A stretch of DNA of 64,000 nt from Okibacterium sp. HSC-33S16 (GTDB taxonomy: Bacteria; Actinomycetota; Actinomycetes; Actinomycetales; Microbacteriaceae), in the NCBI RefSeq assembly GCF_024171565.1, contig NZ_JALJZZ010000004.1, forward strand, positions 234,526-298,525. The letters run 5' to 3'. Below the pieces are notes generated by a model that saw nothing but the letters and a program-made list of their open reading frames with translations, ran no database searches and was not told where the DNA came from. The translations under genes and the position numbers were made by a program. Of this stretch, positions 1-8,034 are shown one piece after another. Numbering within the stretch: position 1 is the first letter of the stretch; every line of letters begins with the position of its first letter.

Positions 1-31
1 GGGTCCGCGTGACCGTCGTCGGTCACCGCGG

Positions 32-844
32 TCATCGGAGGAACGCCTGGATTTCAGCGGTCAGCTCATCGGGAGCCGACAGGTTGGGGCAGTGCCCCGT
101 GGCGTCGAGCACGACGAGCGTGCTGTTCGGAATCGACTCGTGCACGTACTGCCCCACCGGGAGCGGGGCGATGACATCTTCCTTGCACTGCACAACCAAC
201 GTCGGAGTGGTGACGAGCGGAAGATCCCGGCGGTTGTCGGACAAGAACGTCACCCGCGCAAAGTGGCGAGCGATGGTCGGGTCTGTGCTGCAGAAACTCG
301 CGGTGAGCGACTCCCCGAGCTGCGGCTGCGTGGGGTTGCCCATAATGACCGGCGCCATGGCTTCGGACCAGCCGAGGTAGTTCGCATCGAGCGCGTCGAG
401 CAGGGAATCGATGTCGTCCTGCTCAAAGCCGCCGGTGTAGGCATCCGTGTTGACGTATCGAGGTGACGGGCCAACGAGCACGAGCGCTCCAAAGCGCCCC
501 GGCTGCCGCGTGGCGGCCAGAACGCCCATCATGGCGCTCACCGAGTGTCCGACGAACACGACATCGGTGAGGTCGAGGTCGTCGAGGATCTCGAGGATGT
601 CATCGGCGTAGCCGTGCAGGGAATCGTACTTGCCCCTGTCGTACGCGTCGAGGTCGCTGGCTCCGGCCCCGACATGGTCGAACGTGACGACGAGGTAGTC
701 CTCCTCGAAACGGGGGGCAACAAGGTGCCACATTTCCGAGCTGCAGCCGAAACCGTGGGCGAAGACCAGGGGGCGTCCAGCGGGGTTTCCCGACACGGTG
801 ACGTTGTTCCTCTGGCGGACGGCGCTCAATTGGCCTGTACTCAC
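32..844 (-). CDS. RsbQ-like alpha/beta hydrolase
   Basis: A 270-residue cytoplasmic alpha/beta hydrolase that resembles RsbQ, the hydrolase needed with RsbP for energy-stress activation of sigma B in Bacillus; the length matches that family (about 269). The catalytic triad is visible: Ser101 in the nucleophile elbow GHSVSAM, Asp223 in QCKEDVIAP and His251 in ATGHCPN. I start at GTG 844 because AGGAG lies 7 bases upstream; the open frame runs much further upstream, but that part is not protein-like. The gene is divergent from an EAL protein. No RsbP-like phosphatase is next to it, so the signalling role is inferred from the family only. A plain esterase is the alternative. Confidence 0.85.
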   Translation of the reverse strand: MSTGQLSAVRQRNNVTVSGNPAGRPLVFAHGFGCSSEMWHLVAPRFEEDYLVVTFDHVGAGASDLDAYDRGKYDSLHGYADDILEILDDLDLTDVVFVGHSVSAMMGVLAATRQPGRFGALVLVGPSPRYVNTDAYTGGFEQDDIDSLLDALDANYLGWSEAMAPVIMGNPTQPQLGESLTASFCSTDPTIARHFARVTFLSDNRRDLPLVTTPTLVVQCKEDVIAPLPVGQYVHESIPNSTLVVLDATGHCPNLSAPDELTAEIQAFLR

Positions 845-1134
845 TGCGACTCCTGCTGATAACGACCGAATGGCCGCGCAATGTCGGCTCTTGACAGAGT
901 AGTGGAGTAGATGAAAGTGAGCAAAGCAGCATGTCGCCCCGTTGCTTCCGAAGTGCAGGAAACTGGGCCGTCGCACGGGTGCTTCAGGCGGTCGGCGGAT
1001 TATACGCACAAACCACCCTCGGACGGGAGGATAGAATTTTTTCTTTCGCGCGATGCACCATGAACCATGCTCTTTTGCTCCGCATCGCCGACAGTTCACC
1101 GAATGTTCTCATCGGTGACACTAAGGAGATCGTC

Positions 1135-1887
1135 GTGAACATTGAGGCTGAGCTGGTTGGCGCTGTCGAGCGCCACGAGATCGAGGCCTACTTCCAGCCT
1201 CAAATCGATGTAGCCACCGGAACAATCATCGGTGTGGAAGCCCTCGCACGGTGGCGGCACCCGGTCGAAGGGCTCATTGCTCCCAACGACTTCATTCCCG
1301 TTGCCGAAAGCACCGGCCTGATCCACGAGATCGGTGCTTTCATGCTGGAAGAAGGATGCCGGAACGCGGCCCGGTGGCATCGAGACGGCCTGGCGGTTCA
1401 CGTGTCGGTGAATGTGTCGGCGCTCCAGCTGGCGACGCCCGACGTGTTTGACACGCTTCACCGGCTCATGGCCGAGTATAAATTGCCCGCAGGAACGCTG
1501 ACGATCGAGATCACGGAGTCCCAGGTCATTTCCGACCTGGCCGGTGTTGCTGAGCGACTCGAGCGGTTACGAGCCATCGGCCTCGGCGTGTCCCTCGACG
1601 ACTTTGGCACCGGGCATTCTTCGCTGTCGCAACTGCGCGACCTACCGATCACCGAGCTCAAGATCGACAAGTCCCTCATTCAGCAGAACGAGACCAACGG
1701 AGCTCTCATCTCGGTTGCTGTCGCGCTGCTTCAGGAGCGCGGGGTGCGGGTCGTTGCTGAGGGCGTGGAAACACTCGAGCAGCTTGAGCTCGTGCAGAGG
1801 ATCCGTGCGGATCGAGCCCAGGGCTACCTTTTCGGTAAGCCGTTGCCCGTCGACGAACTCGACGGGGTCCTGACGGGAACGAAGTGA
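1135..1887 (+). CDS. EAL-domain cyclic-di-GMP phosphodiesterase
   Basis: A 250-residue stand-alone EAL domain that would hydrolyse c-di-GMP to pGpG. The signature is intact: EAL at residues 35-37, then NVSALQL, EITESQ, DDFGTGHSSL, KIDKS, AEGVET and QGYLFGKP, so the metal- and substrate-binding residues appear present and the enzyme is probably active. There is no GGDEF, PAS or membrane segment. The GTG start at 1135 has AAGGAG about 6 bases upstream; ATG 1060 is an alternative that would add 25 unconserved-looking residues. It is divergent from the RsbQ-like hydrolase, with about 290 bases between them that should hold both promoters. Confidence 0.9.
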   Translation: MNIEAELVGAVERHEIEAYFQPQIDVATGTIIGVEALARWRHPVEGLIAPNDFIPVAESTGLIHEIGAFMLEEGCRNAARWHRDGLAVHVSVNVSALQLATPDVFDTLHRLMAEYKLPAGTLTIEITESQVISDLAGVAERLERLRAIGLGVSLDDFGTGHSSLSQLRDLPITELKIDKSLIQQNETNGALISVAVALLQERGVRVVAEGVETLEQLELVQRIRADRAQGYLFGKPLPVDELDGVLTGTK

Positions 1888-1916
1888 TGACGCTCCCGCC
1901 AGGATGCGGAAAGCCG

Positions 1917-2189
1917 TTACAGTCCGCTGAAGGAATCGTCCTCGATCGTCACCGGGTGTTCGCCAGCGTCGGCTCCCGAGTCGGTGTCGCCGCCGACGTC
2001 GATCTGGGTCCAGGAGACGGGCATGCCGGGCGAGAAGAGAATGTCGAGGCCGGGTCCGCCACGTAGCGGTGGGATGGTGACGTACCCTCCGCCGGCTTTG
2101 ATCGCCTCGAGGATCTGTCCTCGAAGTTCGGTCACCGGGTCTGGGAGAAAGTAGTCGCGTCCGTCAACGGTCAGCCTGTGAACAATCAC
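1917..2189 (-). CDS. Small hypothetical protein, 90 aa
   Basis: A 90-residue soluble protein that I do not recognise. It starts MIVHRLTVDGRDYFL and has a glycine/proline-rich centre (TIPPLRGGPGLDILFSPG) and an acidic tail. The GTG start at 2189 is preceded by AGGAA about 10 bases upstream, and a TAACGT -10-like hexamer lies further upstream, so it looks expressed. It is convergent with the EAL gene. The fold could be a small regulator or a structural beta protein; nothing supports a specific function. Confidence 0.6.
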   Translation of the reverse strand: MIVHRLTVDGRDYFLPDPVTELRGQILEAIKAGGGYVTIPPLRGGPGLDILFSPGMPVSWTQIDVGGDTDSGADAGEHPVTIEDDSFSGL

Positions 2190-2318
2190 GTATGAATTCC
2201 TGTCTGTGCATGGCGGGCCGGGGCTCCCGCGTTCTCAATAACGTTAGCGTCTGCACGTTTGCCGACCGGACATCCGGGCGGGGCTTGCGCATTTTCTCTG
2301 CCGTGGTAGAGCGGGTGC

Positions 2319-2684
2319 TCAGCTGCGGACGAGTCCCGGCTGTGGAGCAGGTGGCGCACCTGGGATGAGACCGAGCGCTGCGAGCCGCTCGTCCGGGCCT
2401 TCCTGAACTTCGGCGTAGCAATACCATGAGGGACCTTCCGGTCCGACGAACTCGAATCGAGCCGTCGACCCGGTGGCGTACGGCGCGTCGCGAACGACGA
2501 CGATCCTGCAGCTAACATCGGCGGTGTGGGTCGCCGTCGAGATCGTGACGAGGATGCCCGGCAGGATCAGGGCGATCACCCCGATGATGACGAGGAACCG
2601 CATCGGCTTGAGCATGCGCTGCGACGGCAACGGTCGGCCGTCGCTGGGCTCGTATCCGTCGAGTTCGGGGTAGTTACTCGTCAC
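2319..2684 (-). CDS. Membrane-anchored hypothetical protein, 121 aa
   Basis: It has a short cytoplasmic N-terminus, one hydrophobic segment at about residues 30-50 (FLVIIGVIALILPGILV) and an extracytoplasmic domain with two cysteines that could form a disulfide (VSCRIVV and WYCYAEV). The tail is proline-rich. I chose GTG 2684; no strong ribosome site is visible, and a start at the internal Met before LKPMRF is possible. The function is unknown. It lies between a 90-aa orphan and a flavin oxidoreductase on the same strand. Confidence 0.6.
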   Translation of the reverse strand: MTSNYPELDGYEPSDGRPLPSQRMLKPMRFLVIIGVIALILPGILVTISTATHTADVSCRIVVVRDAPYATGSTARFEFVGPEGPSWYCYAEVQEGPDERLAALGLIPGAPPAPQPGLVRS

Positions 2685-2718
2685 TCTGCCATTTTCGCAT
2701 CGTCGGGCGTTCCCATCG

Positions 2719-3747
2719 TCACTGCCGGGCAGCTTGCCAGCCGATGGCCGGGCCGATGTGGGTGGCGATTGACTCGAGCAGCCGGGTGTTGTACTCGACG
2801 CCCAACTGGTTCGGCACTGTGACGAGGACCGTGTCGGCCGCCTGCACGGCCGCATCGTTCGCCAGGTCTGCCGCAATGGCATCCGGTTCACCGATATAGC
2901 TCTTACCGAAGCGTGCGAGTCCGCCGTCAAGGTAGCCGACCTGGTCTTCACGGTCGCGCGCTGAGCCGCCGAAGTAGGCGCGGTCGGCGTCACTGACGAG
3001 GGGCAGGATGCTTCGGCTGACCGACACGCGCGGCTCACGCTGCCAGCCCGCACGCTTCCACGCAGCGCGGTAGAGCTCGATCTGCTCAGCCTGCAGGTCA
3101 CCGAATGGCACACCGGTGTCTTCGGTGAGCAGGGTCGAGCTCATGAGGTTCATGCCCTGCTCAGCGGTCCACTCGGCGGTCTTGCGGGTTCCGGAGCCCC
3201 ACCAGATGCGGTCGCTGAGCCCGGGGGACTGCGGCTGGATGGCGAGGGCGCCCGTGGTTCCGGTCATCTGCGGGTTGGCCTCGGCAACGGCCGCTCCCTC
3301 GATGGCCGCGCGGAACAGTTCGGTGTGGGCGCGAGCGAGGTCGGCGTCAGTGGTGCCTTCCTCAGGCACGAACCCGAACGACTCGGACCCGCGAAGGGCG
3401 GTTTCGGGTGACCCGCGGCTCACGCCGAGCTGCAGCCGGCCGCCACTGATGAGGTCGGTGGCTGCGGCTTCCTCGGCCATGTACAACGGGTTTTCGTACC
3501 GCATGTCAATGACACCCGTGCCGATCTCGATTCGGCTGGTTCGGGCGGCGATGGCGGCAAGCAGAGGGAACGGTGACGCCAGCTGGCGGGCGAAGTGATG
3601 CACGCGGAAGTAGGCGCCGTCGATGCCGAGCTCCTCAGCGGCGACCGCGAGGTCGATCGACTGCAGCAGGGCGTCGCGGGCCGTGCGGGTCTCCGAACCG
3701 GGGATCGGTTGCCAGTGGCCGAAGGAGAGGAATCCGATGCGGGTCAT
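2719..3747 (-). CDS. LLM-class flavin-dependent oxidoreductase
   Basis: A 342-residue bacterial-luciferase-like monooxygenase: MTRIGFLSFGHW at the N-terminus, then YFRVHHFARQLASPFPLLAAIAART, RIEIGTGVI and LQLGVSRGSP, all typical of FMN/F420-dependent LLM enzymes. It would use a reduced flavin to oxidise a small organic substrate that cannot be deduced from sequence. The start ATG 3747 sits directly before the conserved first strand. The next gene, an EamA exporter, ends 43 bases upstream on the same strand, so the two may be co-transcribed. Confidence 0.85.
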   Translation of the reverse strand: MTRIGFLSFGHWQPIPGSETRTARDALLQSIDLAVAAEELGIDGAYFRVHHFARQLASPFPLLAAIAARTSRIEIGTGVIDMRYENPLYMAEEAAATDLISGGRLQLGVSRGSPETALRGSESFGFVPEEGTTDADLARAHTELFRAAIEGAAVAEANPQMTGTTGALAIQPQSPGLSDRIWWGSGTRKTAEWTAEQGMNLMSSTLLTEDTGVPFGDLQAEQIELYRAAWKRAGWQREPRVSVSRSILPLVSDADRAYFGGSARDREDQVGYLDGGLARFGKSYIGEPDAIAADLANDAAVQAADTVLVTVPNQLGVEYNTRLLESIATHIGPAIGWQAARQ

Positions 3748-3790
3748 GTCGAAGTCCAGCGCATCGGTGGCGGAAAGTATTCCGCCGCGC

Positions 3791-4693
3791 TCAGGCCAGC
3801 GGCTCGGCGATATCTGACCGGCGGCGGGCATGGGCGGCTGCCGAGCGCACGGCACCCGCGCTCGCCACCACGACAAGGGCGATGGCGATCCAGCCGACAA
3901 GGGTCAGCTGCTGGTGCAGCACGACGGCGCCGACGATCGCCGCCATCGCCGGGGCGAGGCTCATCAGGATGGAGAACGCCGACGCGGGTAGCCGCCGCAG
4001 CGCAAACAGCTCAAGGGCGTAGGGGATCGCCGACGACAGCACCGCGACCGCGGCGCCGAGCGCGAGAATGCCGGGGGAGAAGAGGGCGGGGCCGGCGCCG
4101 GCGATGCCGAACGGCAGGGTGACGATGGCACCGAGCGTCATGGCGATGGCGAGTCCGTCGAGCTTGGGAAACCGTGCCCCGGTACGCGCTGACAGCAGGA
4201 TGTACGCCACCCAGCCGGCTCCGGCGCCAGCGGCGAACAGCACACCGATCGGGTCGAGTGACTCCACGCCGCCCCAGCCGAGCACCGCTACACCCACGAA
4301 CGCGAGCAACGCCCAGAGCCAGCTCGACGCACGCCGGCTGACCATGACCGAGAGGATGAGCGGGCCGAGCACCTCGATGGTCACGGTGGGCCCCAGCGGC
4401 AGCCGAGCGAGCGCCTCGTAGAACAGGGCATTCATGCCGGCCAGCGCAGCGGCGAAACCGCCCACCGTGAGCCAGTCCGCGTGGCTGTAGCCCCGCAGCC
4501 GCGGTCGCGCGATCGCCATCAGCAGGATCGCCGAGAACGCCAGTCGCAGAGCGACCATGCCGAGCGCCCCCACCGTCGGGAACAGCAGCACCGCGAAGGA
4601 TGCCCCGAACTCCTGGCAGAGCAACCCGACCAGAACGAGGCCGACCGCCGATATCGACGCGCCCGATGCAGGGCGGGGCGCGGCCAAGGTCAT
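3791..4693 (-). CDS. EamA-family (DMT) exporter, RhtA-like
   Basis: A 300-residue integral membrane protein with about ten hydrophobic helices arranged as two EamA repeats, typical of the drug/metabolite transporter superfamily and close in style to RhtA-type threonine/homoserine exporters. The substrate is not predictable from sequence. ATG 4693 is preceded by TACGCT with a 7-base gap and no ribosome site, consistent with a leaderless mRNA. It probably forms a two-gene unit with the downstream luciferase-like oxidoreductase. Confidence 0.85.
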   Translation of the reverse strand: MTLAAPRPASGASISAVGLVLVGLLCQEFGASFAVLLFPTVGALGMVALRLAFSAILLMAIARPRLRGYSHADWLTVGGFAAALAGMNALFYEALARLPLGPTVTIEVLGPLILSVMVSRRASSWLWALLAFVGVAVLGWGGVESLDPIGVLFAAGAGAGWVAYILLSARTGARFPKLDGLAIAMTLGAIVTLPFGIAGAGPALFSPGILALGAAVAVLSSAIPYALELFALRRLPASAFSILMSLAPAMAAIVGAVVLHQQLTLVGWIAIALVVVASAGAVRSAAAHARRRSDIAEPLA

Positions 4694-4772
4694 GATGTCG
4701 AGCGTACGGCTCGGCGGTCGCCGACCGTGAATTGAGGCGAGCGGATGCGTCCCCGCACCGCTCTCGCGCCCG

Positions 4773-5318
4773 CTATTTTTCCGGCGTTGTCCGTCGTGAT
4801 CGTCGGTGAAGCACCAGGCCCAGAACGAGTGCGCCGACCACGAGCAGAACGAGCGGGCTCGACCACCAGCCGCGGTCCTCGGCGGACAGAACTCCGGCGA
4901 GGGGCAGGTGATACGCGACGCGGCCGATGACCTGGTCCGCTGAGATGCGGTACTCGGGCGTGACCTCGTCGCCCGTGATGACAATGTCGGTGGCGCTCGG
5001 CGCGGTGGGCTGCTCCACGGCAATCACCGTGCGGGTGAGTGACGGAGCGCCGCCCGGCGGCCGGAAGGTGATGATGTCGCCGGGCTGCAACTGGCTGACG
5101 TCCACGGGTTCGCTGACGACGAGGTCGCCTTGCGAGATCTCCGGCTCCAGGGCGTCGGTGCGCATGGGCTGGGTCGCTGCTCCGAGCAGGTATGGGGCAA
5201 GACCGGCCACGCCGATGAGCACCGTCAGAACGAAGAGAGTGGCCCAGGCAACGCTCTTGCCGAGCAGCGCGCCAAACGGCGGCCGGTCGTTTGCGTCGGA
5301 ACTGTAGAGGGACGACAT
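4773..5318 (-). CDS. Signal peptidase I-like protein lacking catalytic residues
   Basis: A 181-residue protein with the layout of SipW-like S26 signal peptidases: N-terminal membrane helix (about 24-46), peptidase-like domain, C-terminal membrane helix (about 153-171) and a basic tail. The structural boxes are recognisable (LEPEISQGDLVV, LQPGDIITF, VITGDE, GRVAYHLP). At the nucleophile box the usual S-M-E-P is A56-L-E-P, and the box that normally carries the His/Lys base reads LTRT. Both catalytic positions therefore appear substituted, so this is probably a pseudo-enzyme or binding protein. The start ATG 5318 has GGAATGAG upstream. Confidence 0.75.
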   Translation of the reverse strand: MSSLYSSDANDRPPFGALLGKSVAWATLFVLTVLIGVAGLAPYLLGAATQPMRTDALEPEISQGDLVVSEPVDVSQLQPGDIITFRPPGGAPSLTRTVIAVEQPTAPSATDIVITGDEVTPEYRISADQVIGRVAYHLPLAGVLSAEDRGWWSSPLVLLVVGALVLGLVLHRRSRRTTPEK

Positions 5319-5572
5319 AACTCATTCCATGAAGTTGAATGGAAATTCTGACGCATGTGCCAGCATCCGTCGACTTTCCCGTGAATCCCCCAGCGAATTT
5401 CGTGCTTTCCCACCGTCGAGGTGGTGGGCTCCCACAAAAGATGACGCGTCGGATGCGGGGCATACGCCCGCCTCGGAACGTCACGGGATGCGCCCACGCA
5501 CTAGACGACATCCGCCCGGGGGCATATCGTCGCGGTAACCGCGAAGGTCAGCTGGGATCGAACGGAGAAGTG

Positions 5573-6424
5573 ATGACCGGGAAGAGTGTGCTCACCGACG
5601 CCGAGTTGGCCGAGATCGAACGCGCCAATGACTCGGGTCGCATGCCCGTCGTCTTTGTGCACGGGTTGTGGTTGTTGTCGTCGAGCTGGGATCGCTGGCG
5701 TGCGCTGTTCGAGGAGGCCGGCTACGCGACTCTCGCGCCGATTTGGCCCGACGACCCCGACACCGTCGAGGCGGCTCGGCAGGACCCCGGTGTGTTCGCG
5801 AACAAGATGGTGCGCCAGGTCACCGACCACTTCCTCGATGCCATCGGCAACCTGACCGCGAAGCCCGCGGTGATCGGGCACTCCTTCGGTGGGCTCATCG
5901 CCCAGGAGATCGCCGGCACCGGCGAGGCCGCGGTGACCGTTGCGGTCTCGCCCGCTCCCTTTCGCGGGGTCCTGCCGTTGCCGTTGTCATCGCTCAAGGC
6001 GGCGCTGCCGGTGCTCGGGAACCCCGCGAACGCGGGCCGGGCGGTCTCGCTCACCTACGAGCAGTTTCGATATGGCTGGGTCAATGCGCTCGACGAGGAG
6101 GAGGGCCGGGCGCTGTTCGAGGAGTTCCACGTTGCGGCGGCCGGGATCCCGATCTTCGAGGCCGCTACCGCCAACCTCAACCCGTTTAGCCAGGTCACCG
6201 TCGACACCGAGAATCCCGACCGCGGGCCGTTGCTCATCATCTCGGGGCAGAAGGACCACACGGTGCCGTGGGCCATCGCGCAGGCCGCGTTCAAGCTGCA
6301 GCAGGCGAACCCCGCGCTCACCGAGATTGTCGAGCTGCCGAACCGCGGGCACTCGTTGACCATCGACTCCGGCTGGCGGGAGGTCGCCGAGCTGTCACTC
6401 GACTTCGTGCGGCGACACGGCTGA
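5573..6424 (+). CDS. Alpha/beta hydrolase
   Basis: A 283-residue alpha/beta-fold hydrolase, probably an esterase/lipase-type enzyme. It has the oxyanion-region motif VFVHGLWL, nucleophile elbow GHSFGG, acid residue in SGQKDHTVP and histidine in NRGHSLTID, so the triad is complete. ATG 5573 is preceded by GGAG at a 5-base distance; the open frame extends 78 codons further upstream, but that part is not protein-like. It is divergent from the signal-peptidase-like gene, with 254 bases between. The substrate is unknown. Confidence 0.85.
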   Translation: MTGKSVLTDAELAEIERANDSGRMPVVFVHGLWLLSSSWDRWRALFEEAGYATLAPIWPDDPDTVEAARQDPGVFANKMVRQVTDHFLDAIGNLTAKPAVIGHSFGGLIAQEIAGTGEAAVTVAVSPAPFRGVLPLPLSSLKAALPVLGNPANAGRAVSLTYEQFRYGWVNALDEEEGRALFEEFHVAAAGIPIFEAATANLNPFSQVTVDTENPDRGPLLIISGQKDHTVPWAIAQAAFKLQQANPALTEIVELPNRGHSLTIDSGWREVAELSLDFVRRHG

Positions 6425-6487
6425 GGTCCGCGGCTCAACGCTCGCCGCTCGGGCTAGGCTCGAGAGTTCGAGAACAGGAGTCGCCAC

Positions 6488-7282
6488 ATGGGGCACCGCA
6501 CGACGCCCCGGGCGTCCACTCTGGGTGGAGCTATGCTCGCGCTCGCCGCTCTTCTCGCCCTGGCCGTGTCGATGCTGTGGCCGACCGACGGTGGCGCCAC
6601 CGCCCCGTCCCCGCTACCGAGCGCCTCATCGTCCGCGGAGCCCGGGAGTGAGGCGACAACCGGCGCCGACGCATCCGCTCCCTCACTGGATCCCGCGATC
6701 GGCACCGCGACCGACCTGCTGGCAACCCTCGCGACGAAGGGGCGGGCGCCGAAGACGGGGTACGACCGCACCGGACACTTTGGCCGTGCCTGGATCGACA
6801 TCGACGCCAACGGCTGTGACACCCGCAACGACATCCTGGCGCGTGACCTCACCGACATCACCCGCGACGACACCTGCCGGGTGCTCACCGGGCACCTCGA
6901 CAACGTCTACGGCGGCATCGACGTCGCGTTCACCCGCGGCCAGGAGACCTCAACGGCCGTGCAGATCGACCACGTTGTCGCCCTGATGAACGCGTGGGAG
7001 ACCGGTGCGCAGCAGCTGAGCCAGGCTGAGCGGGAGGCGTTGGCGAACGATCCGCTCAATCTTCAAGCAACGGATGCCTCCAGCAACGCCCGCAAACAGG
7101 CCGGCGATGCAGCCACGTGGCTGCCACCTGCGAAGGGGTATCGGTGTGAGTATGTCGCGCGGCAGGTGTCGGTGAAGGCGGCGTACGGGCTCTGGGTGAC
7201 GGCGGCGGAGCGGTCGGCGATGGAGGGCGTTCTGGTCGGCTGCCCGGGCCAGCCCGCGTACGCGTCGGCGCTCGTGCCGTAG
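6488..7282 (+). CDS. Secreted DUF1524-type HNH nuclease
   Basis: A 264-residue exported protein: signal-anchor-like N-terminus (about residues 14-30), a Ser/Ala/Pro-rich linker, then the DUF1524 core with QIDHVVALMNAWETGA, ANDPLNLQATD, NARKQAGDAATWLPP and YRCEYVARQVSVKAAYGLW. Asp-His in IDHVV and Asn in NARKQ match the His-Me-finger nuclease centre of this family, common as secreted DNases in Actinobacteria. ACAGGAG precedes ATG 6488. The likely role is extracellular DNA degradation for nutrients. No immunity gene is adjacent, so I do not call it a toxin. Confidence 0.85.
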   Translation: MGHRTTPRASTLGGAMLALAALLALAVSMLWPTDGGATAPSPLPSASSSAEPGSEATTGADASAPSLDPAIGTATDLLATLATKGRAPKTGYDRTGHFGRAWIDIDANGCDTRNDILARDLTDITRDDTCRVLTGHLDNVYGGIDVAFTRGQETSTAVQIDHVVALMNAWETGAQQLSQAEREALANDPLNLQATDASSNARKQAGDAATWLPPAKGYRCEYVARQVSVKAAYGLWVTAAERSAMEGVLVGCPGQPAYASALVP

Positions 7283-7342
7283 GGGCGGCCACGGTCTCAG
7301 CGTAACGAACTTGCGCCCACATCCTCGCGCTCGCACTCCGGC

Positions 7343-7411
7343 GCAAGGAACTCGCGCCCAGGCACGGACGCAGTTGCTCGGCGCTTCCGTGCCTGGGCGC
7401 GATTTCCTTAC
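7343..7411. terminator. Long inverted repeat between convergent genes
   Basis: Arms 7343-7368 and 7386-7411 pair at 24 of 26 positions; the core is GCGCCCAGGCACGGA and its complement, with a 17-base loop. It lies between the convergent nuclease and VanZ genes and would serve as a bidirectional terminator. There is no long T-run. A related direct copy of the left part lies at 7300-7320 (17 of 21 identical), so this may be a genomic repeat family rather than only a terminator. Confidence 0.65.
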
Positions 7412-7436
7412 CCGGTGGTGAGGTCCGCGAGCCCGC

Positions 7437-7910
7437 CTACCCGGCGGTGAACGAGGGGGCGGGAGTGCGACGCACTCGCCGCGCGGCGCGGGCACGGCTG
7501 ATCGCGAGGAGAACGCTGAGGAGCAGGGCGCCGATCAAGCCACCCGCCGTGTTCGCCACGAGGTCAGTGACGTCGCCGAGTCGCCCGGCGGCGAGGACCA
7601 CTTGCCCGAACTCGATGCCGACCGAGACCAGGAAACACAGCACGGGGGAGAGCCAGCGCAGGCCGGGGCGCAGCAGCACCGCGAGCACGAAGCCCACAGG
7701 GACGAAAAGCGCGATGTTCGCGGCGAACTCGACCGCGCCGTAGCGGAGAAACTCTGGTCCGCCCGACGCCTGCGCCTGGGCCAGCCAGGCACGCAGGGTG
7801 TCGGCGATGCCCGCGTCGATCGGGGTGGGCCAGAATGCGATGACGAGTACGGCGAGCCCGCCGAGCGCAAGGAACCAGGCCGCGATGCGGCGATGGCGCT
7901 CTGTCACCAT
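7437..7910 (-). CDS. VanZ-family membrane protein
   Basis: A 157-residue protein with four or five hydrophobic segments and the VanZ pattern: a conserved polar NIALFVPVGF helix and a GIEFGQ / DVTDLVANTAGGLIGA segment. VanZ-like proteins confer low-level teicoplanin resistance in some Gram-positives; most chromosomal copies have unknown roles. It starts at ATG 7910. It faces the secreted nuclease across the inverted repeat and is divergent from the DUF4012 gene. Confidence 0.85.
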   Translation of the reverse strand: MVTERHRRIAAWFLALGGLAVLVIAFWPTPIDAGIADTLRAWLAQAQASGGPEFLRYGAVEFAANIALFVPVGFVLAVLLRPGLRWLSPVLCFLVSVGIEFGQVVLAAGRLGDVTDLVANTAGGLIGALLLSVLLAISRARAARRVRRTPAPSFTAG

Positions 7911-8034
7911 GCTGCGCCTCCCTGACTGGCCCCTGTTTGGGCGCGATGTGCACCCGACGAGTGCAGCCTATGCTGAAACTGAGCTTTCGTCATGTTGTTT
8001 CGTGCGCGGGAGCGTCACTCGTCTGAAGGAAGCC

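Noticed and set aside
6488..7282. DUF1524 nuclease as a toxin of a toxin-immunity pair
   Set aside because: No small immunity gene follows; VanZ is convergent. A nutritional secreted DNase explains it.
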